A DNA stretch of 64,000 nucleotides, from NCBI GenBank assembly GCA_035548375.1, contig DASZTG010000080.1:62001-126000 (forward strand), in the 5' to 3' direction. A program made the translations under genes and the position numbers. Shown here one piece after another: positions 29,630 through 37,970 of the stretch (position 1 is its first letter; each line of letters begins with the position of its first letter). Under the pieces are notes generated by a model. That model did no database searches and was not told the DNA's origin. It worked only from the letters and a program-made list of their open reading frames with translations. The stretch is from JACQAP01 sp035548375 (GTDB lineage: Bacteria > Pseudomonadota > Gammaproteobacteria > Burkholderiales > JACQAP01).

Positions 29630-29968
29630 ATGCACAAACGCGCCGCCGGATCGGCCGCCGGCCGCAACGGCAAGGCTTCCACAGCAGGCAGGCCGCAGGC
29701 CCGCACGCGGCGCAAACCCCGCCTCGCGAAGAATCCGGCCTCCCCATCGCCCATCGACAAGACAGCCGTTCGCGGCAAGACGCGCCTGACGATGTACCTC
29801 GACATGGCCGTCGTCGAGCATTTCCGCTCGCGCGCGGGCGGCCGCGGCTACCAGACGCTGATCAATGAAGCCCTGCGACGCGCGATCGAGCAGGAAAACC
29901 TGGAAAGCGTGCTGCGACGCGTGATCCGCGAAGAAGCCCGCCCCCATCCGGCGAAAGGCAAGTCTTGA
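29630..29968 (+). CDS. BrnA-like ribbon-helix-helix DNA-binding protein without a toxin partner
   Basis: 112 residues: a basic, Ala/Gly/Lys/Arg-rich N-terminal half (to about residue 55) and a C-terminal domain TRLTMYLDMAVVEHF, GGRGYQTLINEALRRAIEQ that matches BrnA-type antitoxin/RHH repressors. In BrnTA systems the toxin gene precedes the antitoxin; here the upstream gene is divergent cydA, so no toxin is present. The start is uncertain: ATG 29630 or ATG 29603, the latter inside the AT-rich dyad. The stop TGA overlaps the TTG start of the diguanylate cyclase gene by two bases, indicating coupled translation. Probable role: transcriptional regulator of its own operon or of cydAB (inference). 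Confidence 0.65.
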   Translation: MHKRAAGSAAGRNGKASTAGRPQARTRRKPRLAKNPASPSPIDKTAVRGKTRLTMYLDMAVVEHFRSRAGGRGYQTLINEALRRAIEQENLESVLRRVIREEARPHPAKGKS

Positions 29969-31284
29969 GCGAATCGTCGCCCGCGAACGGCAACTGGTTC
30001 GTCTCGTTGAGGGCCTGCCGCGACGAATTGAGGGCGGCGGCGCTGCCTGGCGCCGTGCTCGTGATCGCGGGTGTCGCCGCACTCGTCAGCCAGCGCTATT
30101 CGACTTCCCTCGGCAATATCGGCGTGTTCGGTCCCTATGCCGTACTGATCATCGGCACGGCCATGGCCGTGTGGTTCAATCGCGGCCGCGCATTCATTGC
30201 GCTGGTTTCGATGCTCGTCGCGTTCATCGCCTACCGGATGGCCCTCGCGCCAGGCGACGACGGCTTTCCCGCCCGCGCCGTGCTGACGGCAGCCGCCATT
30301 TTCGTGCCCGCGAACATCCTGATCGTGCTGTCGTTCAAGGAACGCGGCATCGCGTACTTCCGCAACTATCGCTGGATGCTGCTCGGACTCACGGAGATCC
30401 TGCTCACCGCCTGGATCGCGACGGCGGGCCGCAGCGCCCTCTCGGGCACGGCGTGGCACGAGGCTATGGACCACTGGCTGCTGAGGGCGGCGCCCACACC
30501 TTTTCTAGGCCGCGTCGCGATCGCCGCGGCGCTCGTCATGGCCGTCGCAAGGGCCTGGGAGAAACGCCTGCCGCTCGACATCGGCATGGTCGGCGCAGTG
30601 ATCGCATTCTTTCTCGCCTGCGAATGGGCGAATCTCACGGTGGTCTTCGGCATATTCGTCTTCGCGGCGGGCGCCACGCTGCTGCTGGCCGTCCTGCAGG
30701 AATCGCATCGCATGGCTTTTCGCGACGAGCTGACCGGCCTGCCCGGCCGTCGCGCGCTCGAGGAGAAACTGGTGGCGCTGGGACCCTCGTATGCGATCGC
30801 CATGGTGGATGTCGACCACTTCAAGAAATTCAACGACACGCACGGCCATGACACCGGCGACCAGGTGCTCAAGCTCGTCGGCGCCAAGCTGGCCGAAGTC
30901 GGCGGCGGCAAGGCGTTTCGCTATGGCGGCGAGGAATTCGCCGTCGTGTTCCCCGACCAGGGCGTTGAGGACGCGCTACCCCACCTCGAGAAACTCCGCA
31001 GGAACATCGAGGACTACCGCATGTCGGCGCGCACGTCAGAGCAGCGGCGCGCCGAAAGACGGCCGAACAGCGACCGGCGCACGCCGTCGAAATCGGCGTT
31101 CGCAAGACAGGATGCGAACGCGCCGCCGCTGCGCACGCATCGCGCGGAGCAATTGTCGGTCACCGTGAGCATCGGCGTCGCCCAACGCACGGAATTGCTG
31201 GACACGCCGTCGATCGTGATCAAGGAGGCCGATGCGGCGCTGTATCGGGCCAAGGGCGGCGGCAGGAACCGGGTCAGCACGTAA
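29965..31284 (+). CDS. Membrane-bound diguanylate cyclase
   Basis: 439 residues starting at TTG 29965, overlapping the RHH stop. The N-terminal half (about 25-250) contains seven or eight hydrophobic segments forming a membrane sensor. The C-terminal GGDEF domain (about 260-438) has DVDHFKKFNDTHGHDTGD and an intact GGEEF at about residue 325, so c-di-GMP synthesis is expected. No RxxD inhibitory site is seen (KAFR precedes). An unusual insert of about 40 Arg/Ser-rich residues (about 350-390) interrupts the domain before SVTVSIGVA. Directly followed by a run of GTGAGGA repeats. Confidence 0.87.
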   Translation: MSESSPANGNWFVSLRACRDELRAAALPGAVLVIAGVAALVSQRYSTSLGNIGVFGPYAVLIIGTAMAVWFNRGRAFIALVSMLVAFIAYRMALAPGDDGFPARAVLTAAAIFVPANILIVLSFKERGIAYFRNYRWMLLGLTEILLTAWIATAGRSALSGTAWHEAMDHWLLRAAPTPFLGRVAIAAALVMAVARAWEKRLPLDIGMVGAVIAFFLACEWANLTVVFGIFVFAAGATLLLAVLQESHRMAFRDELTGLPGRRALEEKLVALGPSYAIAMVDVDHFKKFNDTHGHDTGDQVLKLVGAKLAEVGGGKAFRYGGEEFAVVFPDQGVEDALPHLEKLRRNIEDYRMSARTSEQRRAERRPNSDRRTPSKSAFARQDANAPPLRTHRAEQLSVTVSIGVAQRTELLDTPSIVIKEADAALYRAKGGGRNRVST

Positions 31285-31380
31285 AAACAGTGAGGAGTGA
31301 GGAGTGAGGAGTGAGGAGTGAGGAGTGAGGAGTGATTGGATGCGTCGCGTCGAGGTGAGTTCGCCGTTGCCGTTAATCGA
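31285..31380. repeat. Heptamer array C (six perfect GTGAGGA units)
   Basis: Six exact GTGAGGA copies in tandem from 31290 to 31331 plus a partial GTGA, starting five bases after the TAA of the diguanylate cyclase. No matching inverted arm is seen; the far side (CGATTAACGGCAACGGCGAA on the minus strand) has a looser 6-7 nt rhythm. It runs up to a TGA at 31383-31381 on the minus strand. Confidence 0.8.
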
Positions 31381-31501
31381 TCACTTCTTGACGCCGTACT
31401 TCGCCCGATAGTGCTGCCCCATCACCTTGCGGCTTTGGCGATTCAACTGCGAGGCGTGCCTGCCGGATGCGGCCGGGCGAGCGTGCGCCGGGGCAACTCG
31501 T
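31381..31501 (-). other. Stretch after the acyl-CoA ligase with a possible gene remnant
   Basis: Following the ligase stop on the minus strand, a different frame reads an Arg/Gln/Lys-rich tail ending MGQHYRAKYGVKK before a TGA flush with repeat region C. Elsewhere in the window such elements abut real gene ends, so this may be the C-terminus of a small protein (TTG or ATG start within 65 bp) or a decayed gene. No start with a ribosome site is seen. Confidence 0.25.
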
Positions 31502-33055
31502 TTATTGCGGCTGATTTTCAACCGGATCGCTCTTGAACGTCTCTCGCAGCGCAGTTTTGAGAACCTTGCCGTAGTTGTTCTTCGGCAATTCGGCCACGAA
31601 ACGATAGCCCTTCGGCCGCTTGAATCGCGCGATGTGGTCCAGGCAAAGCGCATCCAGTTCCTTTTCCTGCACGCGCGCGCGCTCCCTCACCACCACGAAG
31701 GCGATGACTTCCTCGCCCCATTCCGGATGCGGGCGTCCCACGACGGAAACTTCGCTGACGGCCGGATGCCGCAGCAGGATTTCCTCGACCTCGCGCGGAT
31801 AGATGTTCGAGCCGCCGCTGATGATCATGTCCTTGGAACGATCGCGCAGTGTCAGGAATCCGTCCCCGTCCATGGAGCCCACGTCGCCGGTATGCAGCCA
31901 GCCGTTGCGCAGGGTTTCGCGCGTCGCTTCCGGATTGCGCCAGTAGCCGCGCATGACCGTATCCCCGCGCACGAGGATCTCGCCGATCTCCCCCGGCGGG
32001 AGCTCGATGTCGTTGTCGTCGGCGACAATGACCTCGACCGGCGGTTGCGCCGTTCCCACGGAAGCCAGCCGGTCTTCGTGGCGTGGATGCCCGCTGTCGG
32101 CAAGGTGGAATTTCGACAGCGCGGTGATGGTCATCGGCGATTCGCCCTGGCCGTAGATCTGCGCGAAGCGCTGGCCCATCACCTCCAGCGCCGCCTTGAT
32201 GTCCTGCACGTACATCGGGCCGCCGCCATAGACGATGGTCTTCAATCCATCCAGTGGCGGTGCGTGCTTGCGCGCGTGCGAGACCAGCCTGTGCACCATG
32301 GTCGGCGCCGCGAACATGGCGACACCGCGCCAGCGTTCGCCCAGGCTGAATATCTCGGCGGGATCGAAATGGCCGCTCTCGGGGATCACCTGGTTCGCGC
32401 CCGCCAGCACGTGCGGAAAGTTGTACATGCCGGAGCCATGCGACATCGGCGCCGCATGCAACACGCAATCCTCCGGAGCAATGTGGTCCACCGCCGCGAA
32501 GTAGGCCAGTGACATGCTCAGGATGTTCCGGTGCGTGATCATCACGCCCTTTGGCCGCCCCGTCGTGCCGCTGGTATAGAACAGCCAGGCGACGTCGTCC
32601 GGCTGCACCGCGGTCATCGAAGACGCCGCGTCCGTTTTTGCAAGCTCGGCGTAGTCGGTGGAAGGGACTTCGATCACGCGCTCGAGCACCGGCAGGTTGC
32701 CGCGCAGGGTTTCCAGCGACTGGGCGAGGTCCGTCGACGCGAAGCAGGCCTTGGACGTCGAATCTTTCAGGATGAACTCGAATTCCTTCGGATGCAGTTT
32801 CGCGTTCATCGGCACGACGACCAGGCCCGCATGCCAGGCCGCATAGAGGATTTCCAGATATTGCGGACAATTTCCCATCGCCAGCGCCACGCAATCTCCC
32901 GGCACCAGGCCCAGCGATTTGCGAAATGCCGCACCGAGGCGGGCCGCTCGCCCCGCGAAGTCGCGGTAATTCATCCACACGCCGCTGCCGACGGAAATGG
33001 CCGGACGATCGGGGAATGTGCGCGCGGCGCGCAGGAGAAAGTGGGCGATGTTCAT
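31502..33055 (-). CDS. Class I adenylate-forming acyl-CoA synthetase
   Basis: 517 residues. Activates a carboxylic acid as acyl-AMP and then thioester. A3 P-loop YTSGTTGRPKG (about residues 163-173), A5-like YGQGE, A7 WLHTGDVG, A8 hinge RSKDMIISGGSNIYPREVEE and A10 Lys in LPKNNYGKVLK are all present, so it is complete. The acid (fatty, aromatic or branched) cannot be told. The ATG at 33055 has no Shine-Dalgarno because the pyrimidine side of repeat element D lies directly upstream. It is in the same direction as the PhyH oxygenase gene, suggesting shared catabolism of a fatty or isoprenoid acid. Confidence 0.88.
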   Translation of the reverse strand: MNIAHFLLRAARTFPDRPAISVGSGVWMNYRDFAGRAARLGAAFRKSLGLVPGDCVALAMGNCPQYLEILYAAWHAGLVVVPMNAKLHPKEFEFILKDSTSKACFASTDLAQSLETLRGNLPVLERVIEVPSTDYAELAKTDAASSMTAVQPDDVAWLFYTSGTTGRPKGVMITHRNILSMSLAYFAAVDHIAPEDCVLHAAPMSHGSGMYNFPHVLAGANQVIPESGHFDPAEIFSLGERWRGVAMFAAPTMVHRLVSHARKHAPPLDGLKTIVYGGGPMYVQDIKAALEVMGQRFAQIYGQGESPMTITALSKFHLADSGHPRHEDRLASVGTAQPPVEVIVADDNDIELPPGEIGEILVRGDTVMRGYWRNPEATRETLRNGWLHTGDVGSMDGDGFLTLRDRSKDMIISGGSNIYPREVEEILLRHPAVSEVSVVGRPHPEWGEEVIAFVVVRERARVQEKELDALCLDHIARFKRPKGYRFVAELPKNNYGKVLKTALRETFKSDPVENQPQ

Positions 33056-33120
33056 GACGGGTGAAGCGTGAGGGGTGAGGCGTAGTTACTCCAATCTCCT
33101 CACGCCTCGTGCTTCATTCT
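33056..33120. repeat. Inverted heptamer element D (GTGAGGG/GTGAAGC units)
   Basis: Plus-strand arm: GTGAAGC, GTGAGGG, GTGAGGC in register. Minus-strand arm, read from the phyH TGA: GAATGAA, GCACGAG, GCGTGAG, GAG. The arms can pair over about 20 bp with a short loop near 33085-33095. The element fills the space between the phyH stop and the ligase ATG. Confidence 0.75.
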
Positions 33121-33969
33121 TCAGCCGGCGTTGCCGGATGAAACACCCAGGCCGCCCGCGTAACGCTTGTTCCAGATGTCGTGGCCGTGGACGAAGTCGT
33201 TCCTGCCGGTCTTGTCTTCGCCTCGCATGAGCCAGAGCGGCTGGTCGTAGATGTTGAAGGGAGACTTGTCGCGTCGCGAATCGCGCAGCGAGCGGTCGTA
33301 ATGCGAAGTCGCCGGCATGTAGCGCATGATGAGCGCGGCCCGGCGCTGGCCGGAATGGTTGGCCAGCGAGCCGTGGATCATGCGCACGTCGTGCAGGGAC
33401 ATCTGCCCGGGCTCCAGCTCGACGTTGACGGCCTGCGCCTCGTCGAACTGGTCGCGATCGAGTTCCAGGTTCAGCACGAGGTCCTTGCGGTCGCTGACGT
33501 GATGCTTGTACAGCTCCTTGCGCCGCTGCGACCCCGGGATGAAGCGCATGCAACCGTTCGTGGTGGAGACGGGATCGATCGCGATCCAGACCGAACAGGT
33601 GGCCAGCGGGCGCATCGGCCAGTACTCCCCGTCCTGGTGCCACGGCACCTCGCGCCCCTTCACCGGCGGCTTGCACAGGATGCGGGTGATCCACAGCATG
33701 ACGTCAGGGCCGAGGATCTGCTCGGTCATGTCGAGTACGGCCGGATGGCTCGCGGCGGCCATGAAAGGATTCATCTGCGGCCCGGACGTGGGCGGCAGCA
33801 TGTGCGGATTGGCAAGGTCTTCCTGCGCAACGTCCGTGTAGGTATCGAGCAACCGATCCACGCTGTCCCGCAACCGGCGCAGCAGCGGATCCGGCAGGCG
33901 GTAGCGCGGGAACACGTAACCCTGGTCACGATAGTGCGCGAGTTCGTCCGCGCTGAGTACATTGGCCAT
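33121..33969 (-). CDS. Phytanoyl-CoA dioxygenase (PhyH) family oxygenase
   Basis: 282 residues from ATG 33969, where homology begins (SADELAHYRDQGYVFPR). Fe(II)/2-oxoglutarate dioxygenase: the HxD iron pair is in VPWHQDGEYW, the distal His in MIHGSLANHSGQRRAALIMRY with the downstream Arg for 2-oxoglutarate. Family members hydroxylate CoA esters or small molecules. Located before the acyl-CoA synthetase in the same orientation, so it may oxidise the ligase product. Divergent from the SRPBCC gene, with 219 bp between. Confidence 0.87.
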   Translation of the reverse strand: MANVLSADELAHYRDQGYVFPRYRLPDPLLRRLRDSVDRLLDTYTDVAQEDLANPHMLPPTSGPQMNPFMAAASHPAVLDMTEQILGPDVMLWITRILCKPPVKGREVPWHQDGEYWPMRPLATCSVWIAIDPVSTTNGCMRFIPGSQRRKELYKHHVSDRKDLVLNLELDRDQFDEAQAVNVELEPGQMSLHDVRMIHGSLANHSGQRRAALIMRYMPATSHYDRSLRDSRRDKSPFNIYDQPLWLMRGEDKTGRNDFVHGHDIWNKRYAGGLGVSSGNAG

Positions 33970-34188
33970 TTTGTTTTCCCGCTGTCGAACGCTGTTGGCC
34001 GATGCTAGCACAGCGTCGCGAGCGGATTCTGTGCGCCGCAGCGGCGGCGGCCCGGCGGGGTCGCGGCGCCCCGGCGATTGCGGTAGTCTGTGCATCCCTC
34101 GCGCGCCAGCCGGATGGCATGCCGCGCGAAGGTGCCGATACGAGAGCGGCATGAACACCCATCCATGCACCAACATAACGGAGAACAA

Positions 34189-34743
34189 ATGAAACCGGCC
34201 AAGGGACTTCGCATCTTCAAGGGATTGCTCGCAATGCTGCTAGCGGCGTCGGCGCCCGCATTCGCCGCCGAAGCCAAGGAAATGAGCATCGAACATTCCA
34301 TCGTGATCAACGCGCCGCCCGAGGCGGTCTGGGAGGTGGTCAGCGATTTCAACGGCCTGCCGCGCTGGCTGCCCACGATCGTCGAAAGCAAGATCGTGCT
34401 GGGCAAGAACCGCCAGGAAGGCGCGATCCGCGAACTGACGCGCGCAAACGGCACCCACGTGCAGGAAAAGCTGATTGCATACGAGCCGTGGAACATGTCG
34501 GTGGGCTATACCTACATCGGCGGGCAGGTCGGCGCGACCGACTATTTCCCGACGATCACCGTCATGGATGCCGGCGGCGGCAAGAGTAAGGTCGTCTGGA
34601 AGGCGCGCTTCAAGCGCGTGGCCTACTGGACGGACGAACCGCCGCCCGGACAGGATGACGAGACGCCGTTGAACGCGCTGAACAAGACGTATCCGCTGGG
34701 GCTGTCGACTTTGAAGAAAGTAGTTGAAGAGGGGCAGCAATAG
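34189..34743 (+). CDS. Exported SRPBCC (START-like) family protein
   Basis: 184 residues with an N-terminal signal peptide (about 1-27, cleavage near AFAAEA). The mature protein begins SIEHSIVINAPPEAVWEVVSDFNGLPRWLPTI, the standard opening of polyketide-cyclase/dehydrase-like SRPBCC proteins, and continues with the expected strands (SVGYTYIGGQVG, SKVVWKARFKRV). A hydrophobic cavity for lipid-like ligands is typical. GGAG lies 6 nt before ATG 34189. The stop TAG is immediately followed by repeat element E, then the SDR gene. Confidence 0.83.
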   Translation: MKPAKGLRIFKGLLAMLLAASAPAFAAEAKEMSIEHSIVINAPPEAVWEVVSDFNGLPRWLPTIVESKIVLGKNRQEGAIRELTRANGTHVQEKLIAYEPWNMSVGYTYIGGQVGATDYFPTITVMDAGGGKSKVVWKARFKRVAYWTDEPPPGQDDETPLNALNKTYPLGLSTLKKVVEEGQQ

Positions 34744-34847
34744 CAAAAGCGAAAAAGCGTGAGGGGTGAGGAGTTAGGGGTGAAACCGAAACGCCTCGCG
34801 CTTGCCCCTCGCCCCTAACCCCTCACTCCTCACCCCTCACTTTTCAA
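34744..34847. repeat. Inverted heptamer element E (GTGAGGG/GTGAGGA units)
   Basis: Plus-strand arm at 34759-34786: GTGAGGG, GTGAGGA, GTTAGGG, GTGAAAC. Minus-strand arm, reading back from 34842: GTGAGGG, GTGAGGA, GTGAGGG, GTTAGGG, GCGAGGG. The order of unit variants is the same in both arms apart from one extra unit. The element begins right after the SRPBCC TAG and runs to within five bases of the SDR ATG. Confidence 0.85.
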
Positions 34848-35612
34848 ATGAATCCATTCGATCTCTCCGGCAAGACCGCCATCGTCACCGGTTCCTCGCG
34901 CGGAATCGGCCGCTCGATCGCCGAGCACCTCGCCCGCGCCGGTGCGAAGGTCGTGATTTCCAGCCGCAAGGCCGACGCTTGCGAGCGGGTCGCCGCCGCC
35001 ATTCGCGGCGCAGGCGGCGACGCGATCGCCATCCCGGCGAACATCGGCGACAAGACGCAGCTCGAAGGCCTGGTAAAGGAAACCCGCAACAAATGCGGCA
35101 AGATCGACGTGCTGGTCTGCAATGCGGCGAGCAACCCGTACTACGGTCCGATGGCGAAAATGCCGGACGATGCCTTCAACAAGATCCTGCAGAACAACAT
35201 CGTCTCGAACCACTGGCTGGCCAATCTCGTGTTGCCAGAAATGGCCGCGCGCAAGGACGGTTCCGTGATCATCGTGTCGTCGATCGGCGGCTTGAAGGGC
35301 ACCGTGGCGCTTGGCGCCTACGCGATCTCGAAGGCGGCGGACATGCAGCTCGCGCGTAACCTCGCGATGGAATGGAGCCCGCACAACGTTCGCGTCAACT
35401 GCATCGCGCCCGGGCTGGTGAAAACGGATTTCGCCAGGGCGCTCTGGGAAAACCCGGAAATCCTGAAGCACTATGAATCGCAGACGCCGCTGCGTCGCAT
35501 CGGCGAGCCGGACGACATCGGCGGCGTCGCCGTCTTCCTGGCGTCCCGCGCCGCCGCTTTCGTCACCGGGCAGACCATCGTCGCCGACGGCGGCGTCACC
35601 ATCGCCGGCTGA
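34848..35612 (+). CDS. Short-chain dehydrogenase/reductase
   Basis: 254 residues, classical SDR: TGSSRGIGRSIA cofactor motif (about residues 14-25), NAAS (in CNAASNPYYGP), catalytic Ser in VIIVSSIGG, YAISK at about residues 157-161, and a C-terminal GQTIVADGG. Arg after the glycine-rich motif (SSRKAD) suggests NADP(H). It is a 3-oxoacyl-ACP reductase-like oxidoreductase; the substrate is unknown but the neighbours suggest fatty or isoprenoid acid metabolism. The ATG has no ribosome site because element E ends just before it. Confidence 0.9.
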   Translation: MNPFDLSGKTAIVTGSSRGIGRSIAEHLARAGAKVVISSRKADACERVAAAIRGAGGDAIAIPANIGDKTQLEGLVKETRNKCGKIDVLVCNAASNPYYGPMAKMPDDAFNKILQNNIVSNHWLANLVLPEMAARKDGSVIIVSSIGGLKGTVALGAYAISKAADMQLARNLAMEWSPHNVRVNCIAPGLVKTDFARALWENPEILKHYESQTPLRRIGEPDDIGGVAVFLASRAAAFVTGQTIVADGGVTIAG

Positions 35613-35618
35613 CGCCGG

Positions 35619-36560
35619 TTATCGCGGGACGCCGCCCACGGCTGCATCGACCAGCAGCGCCTCGACCTCCGTGCGATTCGGCGCCCCGCTCCTGCCGCCG
35701 GAACGACTGCATTTGACTGCCGCTGCAGCGCAGGCAAAACGCATGGCTTGCGCCGATTTCGCGCCCTCCGCCAATGCCAGCGCGTACGCGCCGTGAAAGA
35801 CATCACCGGCCGCCAGCGTGTCCACGACGGCGACGGGAAAGGCCGGGCAACGCTGGAGATTGGCAGGGGCACGCGCGTCGATCCATGACACACCGGCCTC
35901 GCCCTGCGTGACGGCTGCCATGCACGCGCCATGGTCGATGGCTTGCCGCAAGCCGGTCTGCACATCGTCACCCGCGAACGCATCGAGCCCGCGCTGCGAG
36001 AAAATCACGTGGTCGGCGACACGCGCGAGCGTCTCGAGGATTTCGCGCGAAGCGATTTCCCCGTCGAGAATGGCAGGTATTCCGGCTTCGCGTGCCGCCT
36101 GCAACGCGACGTGTGCGCCCTCCGGCCAGCGCACGTCCGCGAGCAAGGCGCCAGCGCTCGCAATGCGTTCCAGCGGCAACCAATCCGCCGGGGCCTGAAG
36201 CGCGGTCCCGCGCAGGCCGACGACCAGGCGCTCGCCCCGCGCATCGACAATCACGGCTGAGTGCGAAGAGGTTCGTCCGGCGAATCGCCGCAGGTTCGTC
36301 GCATCCACGCCGTCGGCGATCAACTGCGTGCGGATGGCGTCGGCAACGGCATCGTCGCCGGTCGGCCCCCAGAATTCCGCCACCCCGCCGAGGCGTGCAA
36401 CGGCTGCGGCGGCGTTGGCCGCCATGCCGCCGCCGCTTTCGTCGTAGCGATGCGCGGGAATCTTCGCGCTGCCGGCCGGCCAGGAATCCACCGCGAAGAC
36501 GCGATCGAACGCGGCATGGCCGACGCAGATCACGCGGCTGCGCGCGCCGGCGACGTTCAC
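35619..36560 (-). CDS. PfkB-family carbohydrate kinase
   Basis: 313 residues from GTG 36560. Ribokinase fold: SGGGMAANAAAAVARLGG (signature 1 region), TGDDAVADAI, and the catalytic signature DTLAAGDVFHGAYALALAEG, where Asp in AAGD is the catalytic base (AAGD in place of the common GAGD). Phosphorylates a sugar or nucleoside; the specificity is not readable. Convergent with the SDR gene, with a 6 bp gap and no terminator visible. The MscS gene stop lies 19 bp upstream. Confidence 0.87.
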   Translation of the reverse strand: MNVAGARSRVICVGHAAFDRVFAVDSWPAGSAKIPAHRYDESGGGMAANAAAAVARLGGVAEFWGPTGDDAVADAIRTQLIADGVDATNLRRFAGRTSSHSAVIVDARGERLVVGLRGTALQAPADWLPLERIASAGALLADVRWPEGAHVALQAAREAGIPAILDGEIASREILETLARVADHVIFSQRGLDAFAGDDVQTGLRQAIDHGACMAAVTQGEAGVSWIDARAPANLQRCPAFPVAVVDTLAAGDVFHGAYALALAEGAKSAQAMRFACAAAAVKCSRSGGRSGAPNRTEVEALLVDAAVGGVPR

Positions 36561-36579
36561 AAGTGGCAGAGGTCCGGCG

Positions 36580-37398
36580 TCACGCGGATTTGGACGCGCG
36601 CATCGCCGCGAGGTATTTCGTCAGCAGATCCTGCTCGGTGCGCGTACGCTGGCTGGCCGGGCACGGGAAGCGCAGCAGCAACGTCGTCTTGCTGCCGTCG
36701 CCGAGCCGGATGCTCACGCGCGGCTCGGCCGACGGCATGACGATGAACTGCTCGCCTTCCAGTTCGCGCAGCGCCGCGTGCGCGGGGGCGACGAATTCCG
36801 AGCAGACGGCGTTGGCGACCTCGGCAAGCACGCGTCGCGCGGTTTCCAGGTCCGCGCCGGCCACCGGGATGCTGACCATGCCGAGCTGGTAATCGCCGAG
36901 CCGCGAATAATTCCTCATCGCGTGCGTGACGAAGAAGCTGTTGGGGAACTGCACCACGCGGCCCGTGAACAGGTGCTCCTCGCTCATCTCCAGCACCGTC
37001 GTCGACAGCAACGTCTGGTCGATGACTTCGCCCTTGATGTTGTTGATCTCGATGACGTCACCGAACGCGAAGCTGCCCGAGGTGGTGCGGTGGACGTAGC
37101 CCAGCACCGAGGTGAACAATTCCTTGCCCGCCAGCACGAGCGCCACGCTCAACGCAGCCAGCGACAGCGCGGCCGCGCGCAACTCGCTGCGCCAGATGAA
37201 CACGAGCAGCAGCAACGCGATCAGGAAGGAGAAATTGCGCCAGAAGACCGAGGCCCGCAGCTTGGTCTCGCGCGAGAGCCAGCCGCGGCCGCGCAATACC
37301 GCGGAGATCGCGATGTTCGCGAGGATGACGCCCGAGATGACGACGATCGTCCAGAGGAACTCCGGCGCGATTCCATAGAGGAAAGACTCGTTCTTCAT
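36580..37398 (-). CDS. Small-conductance mechanosensitive channel (MscS family)
   Basis: 272 residues; ATG 37398 chosen because the first membrane helix follows (residues about 12-32). Three or four hydrophobic segments precede the MscS beta-domain: FGDVIEINNIKGEVIDQTLLSTTVLEM and VQFPNSFFVTHAMRNYSR. The pore-lining helix before it is Ala/Gly-poor compared with E. coli MscS, as in the many divergent MscS-like proteins. It opens on membrane tension to release solutes. It may be co-transcribed with the downstream PfkB kinase. Confidence 0.87.
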   Translation of the reverse strand: MKNESFLYGIAPEFLWTIVVISGVILANIAISAVLRGRGWLSRETKLRASVFWRNFSFLIALLLLVFIWRSELRAAALSLAALSVALVLAGKELFTSVLGYVHRTTSGSFAFGDVIEINNIKGEVIDQTLLSTTVLEMSEEHLFTGRVVQFPNSFFVTHAMRNYSRLGDYQLGMVSIPVAGADLETARRVLAEVANAVCSEFVAPAHAALRELEGEQFIVMPSAEPRVSIRLGDGSKTTLLLRFPCPASQRTRTEQDLLTKYLAAMRASKSA

Positions 37399-37514
37399 GT
37401 CATTCGGGCTTTCGAGAGCCGAACAGTATAGGAAGGCCGGGTCCGCTGGCAACTTCCGAACCAGTACCCGGCTCCGGGGTCATACGCGCGAGAGACGGTG
37501 ATTCGGGGTCATTG

Positions 37515-37874
37515 ATGAATAACACGGAACAGGTAGAACGCTGGGCGGACATCGCCCGCACGATTTTCCCGCAGGGCGCGCAGATCACCCATCCCGCGGC
37601 GGGGGAATCGGTATGGCTTCGCGTGCGATGGAAGGTCGGCACCGACCCCAAGCGCCCGCAGAAACCGGCGAAGGGCGTGAACATCTATTTCACGCGCGAA
37701 TTCTGCAAGGCATACGAAAGTCTGGAAGCGTCGCGCCAGTCGGTCTGGGACGACAAGGTCAAGGAATTGCTCGTCGGTCGCTTCGCGACCTTCAATCCGG
37801 ACCACAATGCGCCGCACGGCGCGCCGATGCCGGCGGAGTCCTGGTTCGTCACGCCCGGACTGGTTCGGTCGTGA
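37515..37874 (+). CDS. Hypothetical protein
   Basis: 119 residues; ATG 37515, with an overlapping in-frame TTG at 37512 as an alternative start. Soluble; conserved-looking core with HPAAGESVWLRVRWKV, GVNIYFTREFCKAYES and a helix ESLEASRQSVWDDKVKELL. No family recognised. The TGA stop (37872-37874) is itself the TGA of the first CGTGAATGC repeat of element F, so the C-terminus GLVRS may have been set by the repeat. Confidence 0.65.
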   Translation: MNNTEQVERWADIARTIFPQGAQITHPAAGESVWLRVRWKVGTDPKRPQKPAKGVNIYFTREFCKAYESLEASRQSVWDDKVKELLVGRFATFNPDHNAPHGAPMPAESWFVTPGLVRS

Positions 37875-37970
37875 ATGCCGTGAATGTCGTGAATATCGGA
37901 AGAGCGACGCGAAGGCTTCAGGCAGTTTCGGAATTCACGGCACTCACGTAGTCACGACATTCACGGATTT
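37870..37970. repeat. Inverted element F (unit CGTGAATGY, 9 nt)
   Basis: Three 9-nt units CGTGAATGC, CGTGAATGT, CGTGAATAT at 37870-37896, the first overlapping the stop codon of the preceding gene. The opposite arm on the minus strand, starting five bases after the aldolase TAA, reads CGTGAATGT, CGTGACTA, CGTGAGTGC, CGTGAATTC. The loop is about 33 bp. The element fills the gap between convergent genes. Confidence 0.8.

Noticed and set aside
29603..29968. Complete BrnTA toxin-antitoxin system
   Set aside because: Only the BrnA-like part is present; upstream is divergent cydA and downstream a diguanylate cyclase, with no BrnT-like frame.
31290..31335. VNTR as assembly artefact
   Set aside because: Similar but non-identical arrays at seven other gene boundaries with inverted partners argue for a real element family.
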